Assembly: GCA_937125455.1 (NCBI GenBank)
Contig: CAKZLK010000034.1
Span: forward strand, 1 to 36,355
Length of the DNA: 36,355 nucleotides
Direction of reading: 5' to 3'
DNA from: an uncultured Aequorivita sp.
GTDB lineage: Bacteria; Bacteroidota; Bacteroidia; Flavobacteriales; Flavobacteriaceae
In this document: piece by piece, positions 15,683 to 23,510 of the stretch
Position numbering within the stretch: the first letter of the stretch is position 1
Layout: each line of letters begins with the position of its first letter
Made by a program: the position numbers and the translations under genes
The notes under the pieces: model-generated
Database searches by the model: none
The model's input: only the letters and a program-made list of their open reading frames with translations
What the model was told of the DNA's origin: nothing

Positions 15683-16403
15683 GTTAGCTCCCATTCTAAA
15701 TTAAAATTACTATATCTGACCTATCTTTTATTTTCTTCTTGCTTTTCAAGGCACGAACAATAAAATCTGACAAAATAGTTCTTTCTAGTTTGTCATTTTC
15801 TGAAAGATAGTCAATGAAATATTCATCGTAATCATCAGAATCTTCATAATCTTCTTCAAATATTACTGCTTCCCATGGTGTTTCTTGTATTACTTCTAAG
15901 AAATTTTGCGGAACACCCCAAATCGAAAATTCATCATCTAAATCAATTTTGAATCTTCGATTATTTTTGATATCAAATCGTAAAGCCGAGTTTTTTTTAC
16001 GGAGAATTTTTTTCCAAAGATTATAGGATCCGGGAAGGGTGTTCATTTGATCGGAAATTAAATTTCCCGAATGAAAATTAGAGCATAAATCATATAATTT
16101 CTCTCCATATCCTTTTTGCGGAATGACTGAATAAGATTTCTGAATTTGAAAATATTCTTTGTTATGAAAAATTACTTTTACTAATCTCAAAAGAGATAAA
16201 TCATTTTTATCATTATCCGTCAGAATATACAATTGAATATCCTCTCCATTTTGTTCGCCTTCAAAATGTAACAATTTGAAATTTTCTTCATCAATTTGAA
16301 TTTCCTTAAAATCATAATAAATTCTGAGGTCTGGATGATAGTAATCCGATGTGTCAATAAAAGATGTTAAATTTGGCATCGTTTTTCTAAAATGGCAGCT
16401 AAC
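15683..16403 (-). mobile_element. Cassette-like unit 0 (one gene)
   Basis: Left end GTTAGCTCCC (15683-15692) and right end GGCAGCTAAC (16394-16403) are inverted copies, 9/10. They tightly enclose the ORF 15696-16379, whose stop lies 3 nt inside the left end. Same architecture as units 16636-18150, 18235-19350, 20951-23520 and 31047-32339 but with a different end sequence. Confidence 0.65.
15696..16379 (-). CDS. Hypothetical acidic protein
   Basis: 227 aa, not recognised. N-terminus MPNLTSFIDTSDYYHPDLR, mixed alpha/beta character with alternating hydrophobic strands (FKLLHFEGEQNGEDIQLYIL, LLRLVKVIFHNKEYFQIQ). There is a striking acidic stretch at ~residues 175-195 (FEEDYEDSDDYDEYFIDYL) and a basic C-terminus (ALKSKKKIKDRSD). 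No signal peptide or TM helix, so probably cytoplasmic. It is the sole gene of a cassette-like unit, and a TATATTTG promoter in module B lies about 190 nt upstream (16569-16576). The acidic surface could mimic nucleic acid or bind a basic partner, but that is speculation. Confidence 0.7.
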   Translation of the reverse strand: MPNLTSFIDTSDYYHPDLRIYYDFKEIQIDEENFKLLHFEGEQNGEDIQLYILTDNDKNDLSLLRLVKVIFHNKEYFQIQKSYSVIPQKGYGEKLYDLCSNFHSGNLISDQMNTLPGSYNLWKKILRKKNSALRFDIKNNRRFKIDLDDEFSIWGVPQNFLEVIQETPWEAVIFEEDYEDSDDYDEYFIDYLSENDKLERTILSDFIVRALKSKKKIKDRSDIVILI

Positions 16404-16513
16404 TTTTTATGATCATTACTTTTAACCATTATTTACTTTAATTGTTTTCATCATACCGTTCGCAATATAAAAATTATTGTAATTATTGAACTTTCAAACA
16501 TAAAACAATTTAG

Positions 16514-16584
16514 AACCCACCCCCTTACGGAAAACCGTAACAACGTGCATTTTAATCGGGGAGAATATCAAATATAAAGATTTT
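16514..16584 (-). promoter_or_regulatory. Junction module B copy 2: promoter plus hairpin leader
   Basis: Reads on the minus strand: TATATTTG (plus 16569-16576), then about ten bases later CTCCCCGATTAAAATGCACG, then TTACGG-TTTT-CCGTAA hairpin (plus TTACGG/CCGTAA at 16525-16540). The box matches the Bacteroidetes -7 element and faces the gene that starts at 16379. The same block recurs upstream of at least four other minus-strand genes. Confidence 0.65.
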
Positions 16585-16620
16585 CATCATGGTTAGGGTT
16601 TTATAAAATCATGTAGTTTT

Positions 16621-16631
16621 GCAACGGTTAC
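16621..16631. repeat. Junction box D copy 1 (GCAACGGTTAC)
   Basis: Exact 11-mer found five times (16621, 19621, 23869, 26637, 31032), always 12-32 nt past the stop of a minus-strand gene and often preceded by an AAATTATGG-like stretch. Here it lies 4 nt outside the left end of unit 1. Confidence 0.85.
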
Positions 16632-16635
16632 AAAT

Positions 16636-18150
16636 GTTATAATTAGTAGTTTTCTCTACCAATCATTTTTTATCAACAATTTCAAAGCTATTTACTTTAG
16701 TGTTTAAAATTTTCCTTACCCTTTTTACGGCTCTTTTGAAATTTGGGAAAACATCTGGGTATTTATTTAATAATTCTTCTTGATATTTGAACATTTCAAT
16801 AGTATTAATTTCCGCTATATTGTGATTCAAATTTTTTTGACTTAAACGTATGATTTCTGCTAATTTATCTCTTCTCTTTTTTATTTCAAACCTATTTCTA
16901 ATCCGATTCTTTATAGAGATTTCTGATGTACCACTAACATTATTCCACTTCAGATAGTAATCTATAAACTCTGAAAAAATTCTATTTAATTCGAAACCTC
17001 CATGGTAAGTTTTTGGCAGTTTAGAAATTTCATTTCGCAAAGAGTTTAAATCCTTTCGAACTGCATCGCAAATATCATCTCCATAACCTTCTTCTTTATA
17101 AGATTTTAAGTCTTTAACAAGCATTGGTATAAGACTTGACCTCAATCGATTTAAAGTCCATAGAGGTGAGCCTTTCCTAGCGTTTAGGACATATTTGTTA
17201 TTTTCTGACTCAACAATTTCTTTACTGTAAGTGAAAATTTTTTGTTCATTAAACACAAAACGTTCACTTAAAACGTGAAAGACGAGTGACATAGCTGAAT
17301 TTGCAGCCCTTGGTTGAGCTTTTTTATTTTTTTTACCATCCCCCCAATCACAAATTCCTTTAATTATAATCCATTCGTGAATATCTTTGTTTATGCAAGC
17401 AGAGGATAGTCCAGTACCTTCCATTTCTCCACCTATTGCTTTTGGAAACATTTTTTTGAGTTTTTCACAAAACTCAAGATTATCAATTAACTTTTCACCA
17501 GACAATACATCTCCAAAAATAACTTTTGCTTTTTGTCTTTTACTTACAAAATGATTCCAATCAATTGCGGAAGAAAACACATTGTATAATAGCTTACCGC
17601 TGTAAGGCATTGAATCTCTTGGTGTATCTGCTTTGTCGCCAGAATTTACTCTTGACATTTCATAATTAATTATTCTTCGAGCTACTAAAACATCTCCAAT
17701 TCTTTGTTTTTTTTTGTCGATGCCAAATGCAACACCTACCATAATAACAAGTTTTGGCTTTATTGTTTGTATAGCGTCTGAAACTGTTGTAAATGAACCT
17801 CTTTGGTTAGCAGAACCCATTCCTGATTCGACGTGCGCAACAAGATGGTAACCTAGACGACCAATTCTATAATTTATCTTTTTGTGAACAATGTTTATTA
17901 TAGCGTCCTTTGATGGTACGGGAAGTAAATATTTTAGGACCCCTTCCCTTTCTGCTTCATTTACTGAGATTAGTAATATATCTGTTTTTTTTATTAAGTC
18001 AGATTCATTTTCGTATATGCCAGTTTCTACCTCAAGATTAAATTCGTATTTCATAAATATAAGTTGACAATTAATTTAGTTGGTTAGTTTAAAAAATAAA
18101 TCTAAAATATAAAATTTATCTTAAAGGTTTGTTTTACTATTAATTACAAC
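16636..18150 (-). mobile_element. Cassette-like unit 1 (phosphorylase-like gene)
   Basis: Left end GTTATAATTAGTAG (16636-16649) and right end CTATTAATTACAAC (18137-18150) are inverted copies, 12/14. The unit holds one gene, with a ~95-nt AT-rich leader. Confidence 0.7.
16663..18054 (-). CDS. Nucleoside phosphorylase/nucleosidase-like protein with C-terminal helical extension
   Basis: 463 aa in two parts. Residues ~25-265 form a PNP/UDP-phosphorylase (MTA/SAH-nucleosidase) fold: DILLISVNEAEREGVL, HVESGMGSANQRGSF (phosphate/ribose loop), KPKLVIMVGVAFGID, IGDVLVARRIINYEM, the ribose-binding GGEMEGTGL (~208), and KGICDWGDGKKNKKAQPRAA with the catalytic Asp. Residues ~280-463 are helical and charged, with no recognised domain. 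Standalone nucleosidases end near residue 260, so the extension suggests a specialised enzyme. Such PNP-like domains occur fused to other modules in prokaryotic conflict systems, where they may act on nucleotides during infection. Substrate unknown. It is the only gene of its unit. Confidence 0.85.
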   Translation of the reverse strand: MKYEFNLEVETGIYENESDLIKKTDILLISVNEAEREGVLKYLLPVPSKDAIINIVHKKINYRIGRLGYHLVAHVESGMGSANQRGSFTTVSDAIQTIKPKLVIMVGVAFGIDKKKQRIGDVLVARRIINYEMSRVNSGDKADTPRDSMPYSGKLLYNVFSSAIDWNHFVSKRQKAKVIFGDVLSGEKLIDNLEFCEKLKKMFPKAIGGEMEGTGLSSACINKDIHEWIIIKGICDWGDGKKNKKAQPRAANSAMSLVFHVLSERFVFNEQKIFTYSKEIVESENNKYVLNARKGSPLWTLNRLRSSLIPMLVKDLKSYKEEGYGDDICDAVRKDLNSLRNEISKLPKTYHGGFELNRIFSEFIDYYLKWNNVSGTSEISIKNRIRNRFEIKKRRDKLAEIIRLSQKNLNHNIAEINTIEMFKYQEELLNKYPDVFPNFKRAVKRVRKILNTKVNSFEIVDKK

Positions 18151-18245
18151 GTGTTTGGCTATGGTTTCCTTTCGTGAAAATCCGCGAGGATTTTAGTAAG
18201 TAAGCTTGCACTAGCAATGAATTATACCCGGATTTTTATCACACA
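18137..18245. repeat. Compact attC-like palindromic site between units 1 and 2
   Basis: About 105 nt bounded by TTACAAC on the left and by the unit 2 left end on the right. Inner arms GGCTATGGTT (18157-18166) and AATTATACCC (18220-18229) can pair 7/10, as L boxes do in integron attC sites. The centre has a small dyad AAAATCCGCGAGGATTTT. No ORF. Confidence 0.5.
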
Positions 18246-19350
18246 TTTTTATTCCGCAACAAAATATTCTTTCAAATGGTTATAACCGATTATTGATAAT
18301 GTAAATCCAAATCCATATTCGTCATAATTTAACCATACGGAATAAGATGGCTGTTCATTATGATTGTCAACATCGTAAATTCCGTGAACTTCATTAAATC
18401 CCCAACTTCTACCAGTCCAATTCACTCGGTTTTCTAATATATCCAACTCATAAATTTCAAGTTCTTCCGTTCCTCCATTATCTGGCCCATACATTTTAAT
18501 TAATTTTTCACAAACTTCTACCATATCAACGAGAGAAATTTTCTCGGAAGATGTAAATGTTAAGTTTGTTCCTTTTTGAAAAGTATGGTCTTTTTCATTA
18601 CCTCCTTGTTGAATTTCTAATTGATTGAAAACATTAAATTCTGAAGGATTCAATTCGTAATAATATCTTACATAAGTTATAGTTCCGTCTTCCTCAATGT
18701 TTTCAGTTTTTGAGTCTTCTTGCTCTAAAAATAAAGTTCTTAAATCCGTTTTCAAAAAATCGGTTATATTTCCACTTTTTCGGGAAGTTCTATCAATATT
18801 TTTTTCTGTGGTTTTTGTTACAAAAAGAGAAAATTCAAACATTGGTTGACTTTTGTATTGTAACAAGACAGTTATGTTTTCAATAATCCAAAGGTTCATA
18901 ATTTCGTCATCAATTAATACCGAAATTCCTTTTGTCAGATTTACGAGCTTTTTCTTGTCCTTGAACGTACTTGGTAATTCGGCATCAAAATATCCAGTTC
19001 CTAAAACAGAATATATTGTTTCGGCAATATCATTTATCTTGTCATAATCACGAGTAGTGGTGTAAAAAATATGCTTTAAATCGCCATTGTCGTGTTCTTT
19101 TAAAAGGATGTCGTCAAAAATTCCGAATGCTTTTGCATTGTGCTTTGTTTTTACTCCAGTAACTCCTGCTGCTATGTCTGCAGGATTTTCAAGTAATTGT
19201 TCGTACGATACCGTTCTAAAACTACTCTCATTCAATCCGAGAATTTGTAATACATTTTCGTTTCCAGATTTTAATTCGGTTAGAAATTCAGTAAGGGTTT
19301 TTTTTATCTTTTTATTGAAAAACATTGTTTTTTTTAAAATGTGTGTTAAC
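18235..19350 (-). mobile_element. Cassette-like unit 2
   Basis: Left end TTTATCACACATTTT (18235-18249) and right end AAAATGTGTGTTAAC (19336-19350) are inverted copies, 13/15. The gene's last codon begins inside the left end, so gene and end have been kept together. Confidence 0.7.
18249..19325 (-). CDS. Hypothetical protein
   Basis: Start chosen at MFFNKKIKKTLTEFLTELK (19325). The longer version from 19406 would translate the repeated junction module, which is also present upstream of other genes. 358 aa, cytoplasmic, mixed alpha/beta: N-terminal helix, then LLENPADIAAGVTGVKTK, IYSVLGTGYFDAELPSTF, ISVLIDDEIMNLWIIENI and C-terminal YSVWLNYDEYGFGFTLSIIG. Not recognised. Asp/Glu-rich and without TM or signal peptide. 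A module B promoter box at 19506-19513 lies about 180 nt upstream. Confidence 0.7.
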   Translation of the reverse strand: MFFNKKIKKTLTEFLTELKSGNENVLQILGLNESSFRTVSYEQLLENPADIAAGVTGVKTKHNAKAFGIFDDILLKEHDNGDLKHIFYTTTRDYDKINDIAETIYSVLGTGYFDAELPSTFKDKKKLVNLTKGISVLIDDEIMNLWIIENITVLLQYKSQPMFEFSLFVTKTTEKNIDRTSRKSGNITDFLKTDLRTLFLEQEDSKTENIEEDGTITYVRYYYELNPSEFNVFNQLEIQQGGNEKDHTFQKGTNLTFTSSEKISLVDMVEVCEKLIKMYGPDNGGTEELEIYELDILENRVNWTGRSWGFNEVHGIYDVDNHNEQPSYSVWLNYDEYGFGFTLSIIGYNHLKEYFVAE

Positions 19351-19532
19351 TTGTTTAGGCTCCCAACTTTAATAAGTTTATCCCACCAATAGGATTGGCT
19401 AAACACAAATTATTAAGAATTTTTCTTTTTATAGTTCCAAATATAAATAAAACTAAAACCCATTACGGAAAACCGTAAAGATGGGTTTTATACCGGGGAG
19501 AGTACCAAATATAAAGATTTTTAATAAATAGA
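19347..19532 (-). promoter_or_regulatory. Junction modules A and B, copy 3 (leader and promoter)
   Basis: Minus-strand order: TATATTTG (plus 19506-19513), TACTCTCCCCGG, hairpin TTACGG/CCGTAA (plus 19464-19479), then module A with ATAATTTGTGTTTAGCC, CCTATTGGTGGGATAAACTT and GGAGCCTAAACAAG immediately before the GTT of unit 2. The last part resembles 20562-20637 closely. The 324 nt between the genes hold only this and box D. Confidence 0.65.
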
Positions 19533-19620
19533 ACCGCTATCTATTTCATTTTTAGAAGGTAAAAACAAAGCCGCTCAAATCAGCTTATATTGGCGTGGTT
19601 TTTAAAAATTATGGGGGTAC

Positions 19621-19631
19621 GCAACGGTTAC
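19621..19631. repeat. Junction box D copy 2 (GCAACGGTTAC)
   Basis: Exact copy of the 11-mer, 19 nt past the stop of the HEPN gene and 4 nt outside a degenerate unit end CTTTTGAGCAG (19636-19646). That end pairs 8/11 with TTGCTCACAAC at 20552-20562. Confidence 0.8.
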
Positions 19632-19649
19632 AGATCTTTTGAGCAGTTT

Positions 19650-20537
19650 TTACGATTTCAATAAGTCTATATTTTCAATAAAATAGCCTAATTTTTCTCT
19701 GTTACCAATTCCATAAAAGTGTCCGCGATTAAACTCAAATCGATTACCGTGAGAATGAGCTATCCACATATCAAAATAAAGTCTTTCGCTTGATGATAAA
19801 CCACCACGTCTGCTCGTTTCAGTTTTTATTGCTCCAATAGTATCCCTTTCGGTATCAATTTCAAATTCGTGGTCAAAATCCATTATAGGCGTTTTGAATA
19901 TGTAATCAAACAGTTGACGAATTGCTCTTATTTTTGTGTAATCAGAATATTTATCTAAAAGTTCAGTTTTAAAATTCCGCAATATTGTTCTCATATCAAC
20001 CAATGATTGAAATAAATAATCTTGGTCAATAACTAATCGTCTTTCTATTCCTTGAGGCTGTCTTTTATTTGGACCAGCAGTATCTTGATAAAATGAATTT
20101 TCTTTTAAATTATTATGCAGAAGAAGATTTCTTGTCGCTTTTATTTCCGTCAGACTATTTAATTCATCTTCTTTCACAATATTTTCGGATATGCCTGTTA
20201 TTTTAGTAAAATATTTTAAAATTTCAGGTAAACTTTTGTAGCTAATATTCTGAACCTTAACTTCAATTGCTTGTTTTAAAGGCTTTCCGTCAATCAAGTG
20301 TTCTTTTGATATGTGTTCACTTTTGATATCAAGTTTGTCAGGTATATGAGTTAGTACTATTCTCATAGTATCATTCATTGAATTTTCAAAAGAGGCAACA
20401 CCTAAAACAAATAGACCTTCTAAAATTATACTATCTACATTATTCATTTTACGCTGACGAATTTTTTCAATCCTTTCCAACGCTTGGTTAATAGGCTCAA
20501 CTAATTCTTTCTTTTGTAATAAAATTGGTCTATTCAT
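19650..20537 (-). CDS. HEPN-domain protein (putative RNase-type effector)
   Basis: 295 aa, helical. The segment EIKATRNLLLHNN (~residues 132-144) carries the R-x4-H motif of HEPN domains (Arg of RN, His of LLLH), preceded by helices with ISENIVKEDELNSLTE. HEPN domains form RNase active sites in many toxin-antitoxin and phage-defence proteins. N-terminal helix PINQALERIEKIRQRK and ILEGLFVLGVASFENSMND are typical of the MAE_28990-like/RiboL-PSP-HEPN group. The C-terminal ~80 residues (GLSSSERLYFDMWIAHSHGN) are of unknown fold. No cognate antitoxin gene is adjacent in the unit. The HEPN assignment is good; RNase function is inferred. Confidence 0.75.
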   Translation of the reverse strand: MNRPILLQKKELVEPINQALERIEKIRQRKMNNVDSIILEGLFVLGVASFENSMNDTMRIVLTHIPDKLDIKSEHISKEHLIDGKPLKQAIEVKVQNISYKSLPEILKYFTKITGISENIVKEDELNSLTEIKATRNLLLHNNLKENSFYQDTAGPNKRQPQGIERRLVIDQDYLFQSLVDMRTILRNFKTELLDKYSDYTKIRAIRQLFDYIFKTPIMDFDHEFEIDTERDTIGAIKTETSRRGGLSSSERLYFDMWIAHSHGNRFEFNRGHFYGIGNREKLGYFIENIDLLKS

Positions 20538-20561
20538 TGTGTTTTCTCAAATTGCTCACAA

Positions 20562-20812
20562 CTTATTTATACTCCCTACTTTATTGGTTTTATCCCTCCA
20601 ATCGAGTTGGCCAAGCACAAGTTATCAATTTTTTTCTTTGTATAGTTTTCAAATATAAAACAAACGCAAACCCACCCATTAAGGAAAACCGTAACAGCGT
20701 GCATTTTAATCGGGGAGAATATCAAATATAATTATATTTTAAGTTTCAAAACCCGTGAAGGGCATTTCAAATGCAACGATAAAGAGACACGCTTTCCAAA
20801 AGCGCGCCAGAG
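20562..20812 (-). promoter_or_regulatory. Junction modules A, B and C, copy 4
   Basis: From the gene outward: module A (20562-20637, CTCCCTACTTTATTGG, CCAATCGAGTTGGCCAAGC), module B (20669-20735, AAGGAAAACCGTAACAGC, GTGCATTTTAATCGG, TATATTTG on the minus strand at 20723-20730), module C (20740-20812, GTGAAGGGCATTTCAAATGC, GACACGCTTTCCAAAAGCGC). The promoter box faces the HEPN gene, 186 nt away. No ORF. Confidence 0.65.
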
Positions 20813-20830
20813 GGTTTTTAGCTTACACAT

Positions 20831-20957
20831 AACGTATTGCAGCTACCCGAAAGTGGCAATTTCGAAGCGATTCACTGTCAGCCAAGCACAAACTTGATAG
20901 TTTCACAATACTTCATTTAACCACTAAACCGTCACTTTTGGTTAGGTGATGTTGGCG
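20831..20957. repeat. Compact attC-like palindromic site (127 bp)
   Basis: Starts at AAC of ACATAAC and ends at GTTGGCG. Inner arms CAGCTACCCGAAAGTG (20840-20855) and CACTTTTGGTTAGGTG (20933-20948) are complementary at 13/16 positions. Size, outer AAC...GTT and paired inner L-like boxes match the architecture of integron attC sites. It abuts the left end of the four-gene unit. Best such site in the window. Confidence 0.65.
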
Positions 20958-20964
20958 GTAGGTT

Positions 20965-21660
20965 TTATTTAGTCAGTATCTGCGTGAACCCTCGGTCAAT
21001 ACTACCATCCTTCCAAGTTGTCGAAACAATGATTGTCTTAGGAATTATTTTTAAAGGAACATTCAAATTAAATACCCCGTTGGCCTGAACCTTATAAGTA
21101 TTTGAATAAAACTGCACCTTATGTTTTTTTTCGTCTAATGAATCTAAGGTTGTAGTCAACATCGTGGACTTGGGAAAAGTGCCTGAAACTGACAAATTCT
21201 CTTTATTATCTGAAATAAATACGGAAAATGTGGTAGTGTCCTTTTTATCAACAAATGATAGAGAAAACAAAGCGAAAGCTAAAATGACAGATGAAATTAG
21301 CGTCCCACCCAGTGCTAAATTGAACCTCAAATTCTTTTCCTTCAGAGCACGATTATAGCCTAACTTAATTTCATATGGAATTCTAGGGTCAAAGGTTGAT
21401 ACTATTGGAAGTTGGGTCCAAACGCATAACCAATATGTAATAATTAAGGTAATAATTGGAAGACCTAAAAAACCTAAAACCCAAGTTGGGGCGTCAATTA
21501 AATTTATAGATACCCCAATAGTAAAAGAGGCTGTGTATAATCCCCAAAACCATAAGACCATCTTTTCTAGTTTTGAGGCTCCTTCATTCCTTGCGTTAAC
21601 TGAGTTTATCACCCCTTGTTTACCATAGTTAAGCCAATATTCATCGTTTATTATTTCCAT
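20965..21660 (-). CDS. Membrane protein, last gene of the four-gene unit
   Basis: 231 aa, not recognised. Three hydrophobic segments: MVLWFWGLYTASFTIGVSIN (~36-55), TWVLGFLGLPIITLIITYWL (~59-80) and LALGGTLISSVILAFALFSL (~115-135). A ~95-residue C-terminal domain follows, of beta character (VSGTFPKSTMLTTTLDSL, YKVQANGVFNLNVPLKIIPK), probably outside the cytoplasmic membrane. The layout (N-terminal cytoplasm, 2-3 TM, extracytoplasmic beta domain) fits a sensor or pore partner of the outer-membrane-type protein encoded two genes upstream. It follows the zinc-ribbon gene by 6 nt. Confidence 0.7.
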   Translation of the reverse strand: MEIINDEYWLNYGKQGVINSVNARNEGASKLEKMVLWFWGLYTASFTIGVSINLIDAPTWVLGFLGLPIITLIITYWLCVWTQLPIVSTFDPRIPYEIKLGYNRALKEKNLRFNLALGGTLISSVILAFALFSLSFVDKKDTTTFSVFISDNKENLSVSGTFPKSTMLTTTLDSLDEKKHKVQFYSNTYKVQANGVFNLNVPLKIIPKTIIVSTTWKDGSIDRGFTQILTK

Positions 21661-21666
21661 ATCCTT

Positions 21667-21870
21667 TTAATTATAGTCTTTTTTGACTTTGTAAGGCTTT
21701 AAGTGCCCTTTAGGGCACACTAAATATGCTACAACTTCAACGTTTAACTTTAGTTGGGGTCTGGGTCTAAAACTTTCATTCAGGGAAGTTATGACCTGTT
21801 CATCTGAATTTGGGTCAAATTCAAATTCTTCGCCACATTCGGGGCATTTTAATTTTTGTTTTTCTGCCAT
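21667..21870 (-). CDS. Small zinc-ribbon protein
   Basis: 67 aa. Two Cys pairs, CPECGEEFEF (~residues 9-18) and VCPKGH (~51-56), would bind one zinc ion (Cys-Cys...Cys-His). Between them lies a linker with NESFRPRPQLKLNVEVVAYL. Such ribbons serve as adaptors or nucleic-acid binding modules; nothing shows which here. Coupled to its neighbours by gaps of 2 and 6 nt. Confidence 0.75.
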   Translation of the reverse strand: MAEKQKLKCPECGEEFEFDPNSDEQVITSLNESFRPRPQLKLNVEVVAYLVCPKGHLKPYKVKKDYN

Positions 21871-21872
21871 TA

Positions 21873-23057
21873 TTAATTGAATTTATAATTAAAACCGATT
21901 GAATAAACCTCATCACTTTTTGCATCAAATGGCAACTTACCATTAGCATAGCTAAAATAGAAACCAGATGTTGTTTGAAGAGCCATTACAAAATAAGAGT
22001 GTGTACCTAAATTAGCCTTGTGAATTGATTCAGGAGCATTTAATTCTTGATAATACCTATAGTTAGCATTGAAAAAAATATTTTCCTTTTTTACTCTTGC
22101 AATAAACGTTCTGAAACTTGTCTCGAATTTTATTCTTGGGAATGGGTCTATATTACCAATTAAATTTTTTCTTATTGTATCATTTGTGGGTATAACATAA
22201 TCAAACCCTAATTGTGCTGTTGGTATAGTTGAACCATAAACAGTGAATTTTTTATCTGCTCCTGTTATTAATCTTAGTAAAGCAAAGGGGTAATCAAAAA
22301 CATTAAAAAAAGACAATGTGCTATTTTTTTTCCACGCTTTAGCACTCAAATCAACCATCAAGCCAGGTGCAAATTGAGTTTTAGAAAAATCTTGATTTGA
22401 TTCTAAAGCAAATTTCGGTACTAGGCTGTAATAATATTGATTTGATAGAACCAAATAATTGCTAAATTCATTCCATAAAGCAATTGCCTCTTTACTTTGC
22501 ATATCACTTATGTTTACTAGTTTATCTTCCAAACTGTTGAGCCTTGTAGAAACGGCAGTTTGGTCTTTACTTTTTATTACACCACCAAAGAATTGAGACC
22601 AGCTATAATTTACTTTTGTTTCTAAAAAATCTGTTGGATTAAGGTTCTTATTAAATGCAATATTTCCTTTTGCTGTTAAGCCAAATGAATGTGAATTTCG
22701 ATAATTGTCCTTTTCACTAAATTTAGCATAATCAAAATTAAAATCATATGTTAATCCCAAAGCCGTGGGTTGATTGTCCGTTGCTTGAAATGTTTTGAAT
22801 TGCACATTTATGTCATTTAAGAATGACCATTTTATGCTATCACTTTTTATTGCTTGGTCAATAAAGTTTTTCCAAAGATTATTATAAAGGTCAGGGTTTT
22901 CAATAAGACCTGAAACTATTTTATTTATTTCTTCATCACTAACGTTTTTTGTTTTAAGGTACTCAACAAAATCGTTAAGTTGTTTGTCTACAATTACTTG
23001 ACTATAACTTGTCATTGCTATAAATCCAATAATTATAGTAAGGTATATTTTTTTCAT
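21873..23057 (-). CDS. Secreted outer-membrane beta-barrel-like protein
   Basis: 394 aa with a signal peptide (MKKIYLTIIIGFIAMTSYSQ). After a helical N-terminal region (~25-85, FVEYLKTKNVSDEEINKIVS) come alternating strands ending in aromatic residues: ALGLTYDFNFDYAKFSE, HSFGLTAKGNIAFNK, KVNYSWSQFFGGVIK, RIKFETSFRTFIARVKK, NIFFNANYRYYQELN. It ends VYSIGFNYKFN, with the C-terminal aromatic residue near the end typical of barrels. It is likely an outer-membrane protein. An OMP inside a cassette with a small ribbon and a TM protein is unusual and suggests an envelope-spanning system. Confidence 0.75.
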   Translation of the reverse strand: MKKIYLTIIIGFIAMTSYSQVIVDKQLNDFVEYLKTKNVSDEEINKIVSGLIENPDLYNNLWKNFIDQAIKSDSIKWSFLNDINVQFKTFQATDNQPTALGLTYDFNFDYAKFSEKDNYRNSHSFGLTAKGNIAFNKNLNPTDFLETKVNYSWSQFFGGVIKSKDQTAVSTRLNSLEDKLVNISDMQSKEAIALWNEFSNYLVLSNQYYYSLVPKFALESNQDFSKTQFAPGLMVDLSAKAWKKNSTLSFFNVFDYPFALLRLITGADKKFTVYGSTIPTAQLGFDYVIPTNDTIRKNLIGNIDPFPRIKFETSFRTFIARVKKENIFFNANYRYYQELNAPESIHKANLGTHSYFVMALQTTSGFYFSYANGKLPFDAKSDEVYSIGFNYKFN

Positions 23058-23077
23058 ATTACTTTAAATTAGTATAA

Positions 23078-23428
23078 TTATTTTGATTCATCCCAAAAAT
23101 TATAAGAATCATCTACATTTGAGGCTAGATCTTTAACAAACTTGCTTTCGTCTGTTAGAATGGTTACCATACCTACCATGGCTTTAGTTCTGTCAATTTC
23201 AGATTCATATTTGGCTCCTCGTCCAACTCGAAATATATTGTCAAGTTGGTCTGCGATGATTGTTGCTTGTTGTCGTCTTAAGTCGGAACTTCCAAGTGCA
23301 TTATAAAATGTCAGGTCGTTAATTTTTAAATCGCCACTATCATTAAAATTTGTAGATAGCTGTTGCATGTTAAATAGAGTTGTCCAAAGTGTTGTACAAG
23401 CTCTGCTGTTTTTTGTCCAGTCTGCCAT
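23078..23428 (-). CDS. Hypothetical protein, first gene of the four-gene unit
   Basis: 116 aa, cytoplasmic, helical, not recognised. MADWTKNSRACTTLWTTLF, LRRQQATIIADQLDNIFRVG, YESEIDRTKAMVGMVTILTD. As the first cistron it is probably a soluble regulator or effector of the unit. A module B promoter box lies at 23751-23758, about 320 nt upstream. Confidence 0.65.
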   Translation of the reverse strand: MADWTKNSRACTTLWTTLFNMQQLSTNFNDSGDLKINDLTFYNALGSSDLRRQQATIIADQLDNIFRVGRGAKYESEIDRTKAMVGMVTILTDESKFVKDLASNVDDSYNFWDESK

Positions 23429-23510
23429 ATTGTTATTATTAGAGTTTAAAGCTATTTTTTATTGCAAAATATTGTTTTTAACACTGTTGGCACTTAAAGT
23501 TACCGCCAAC

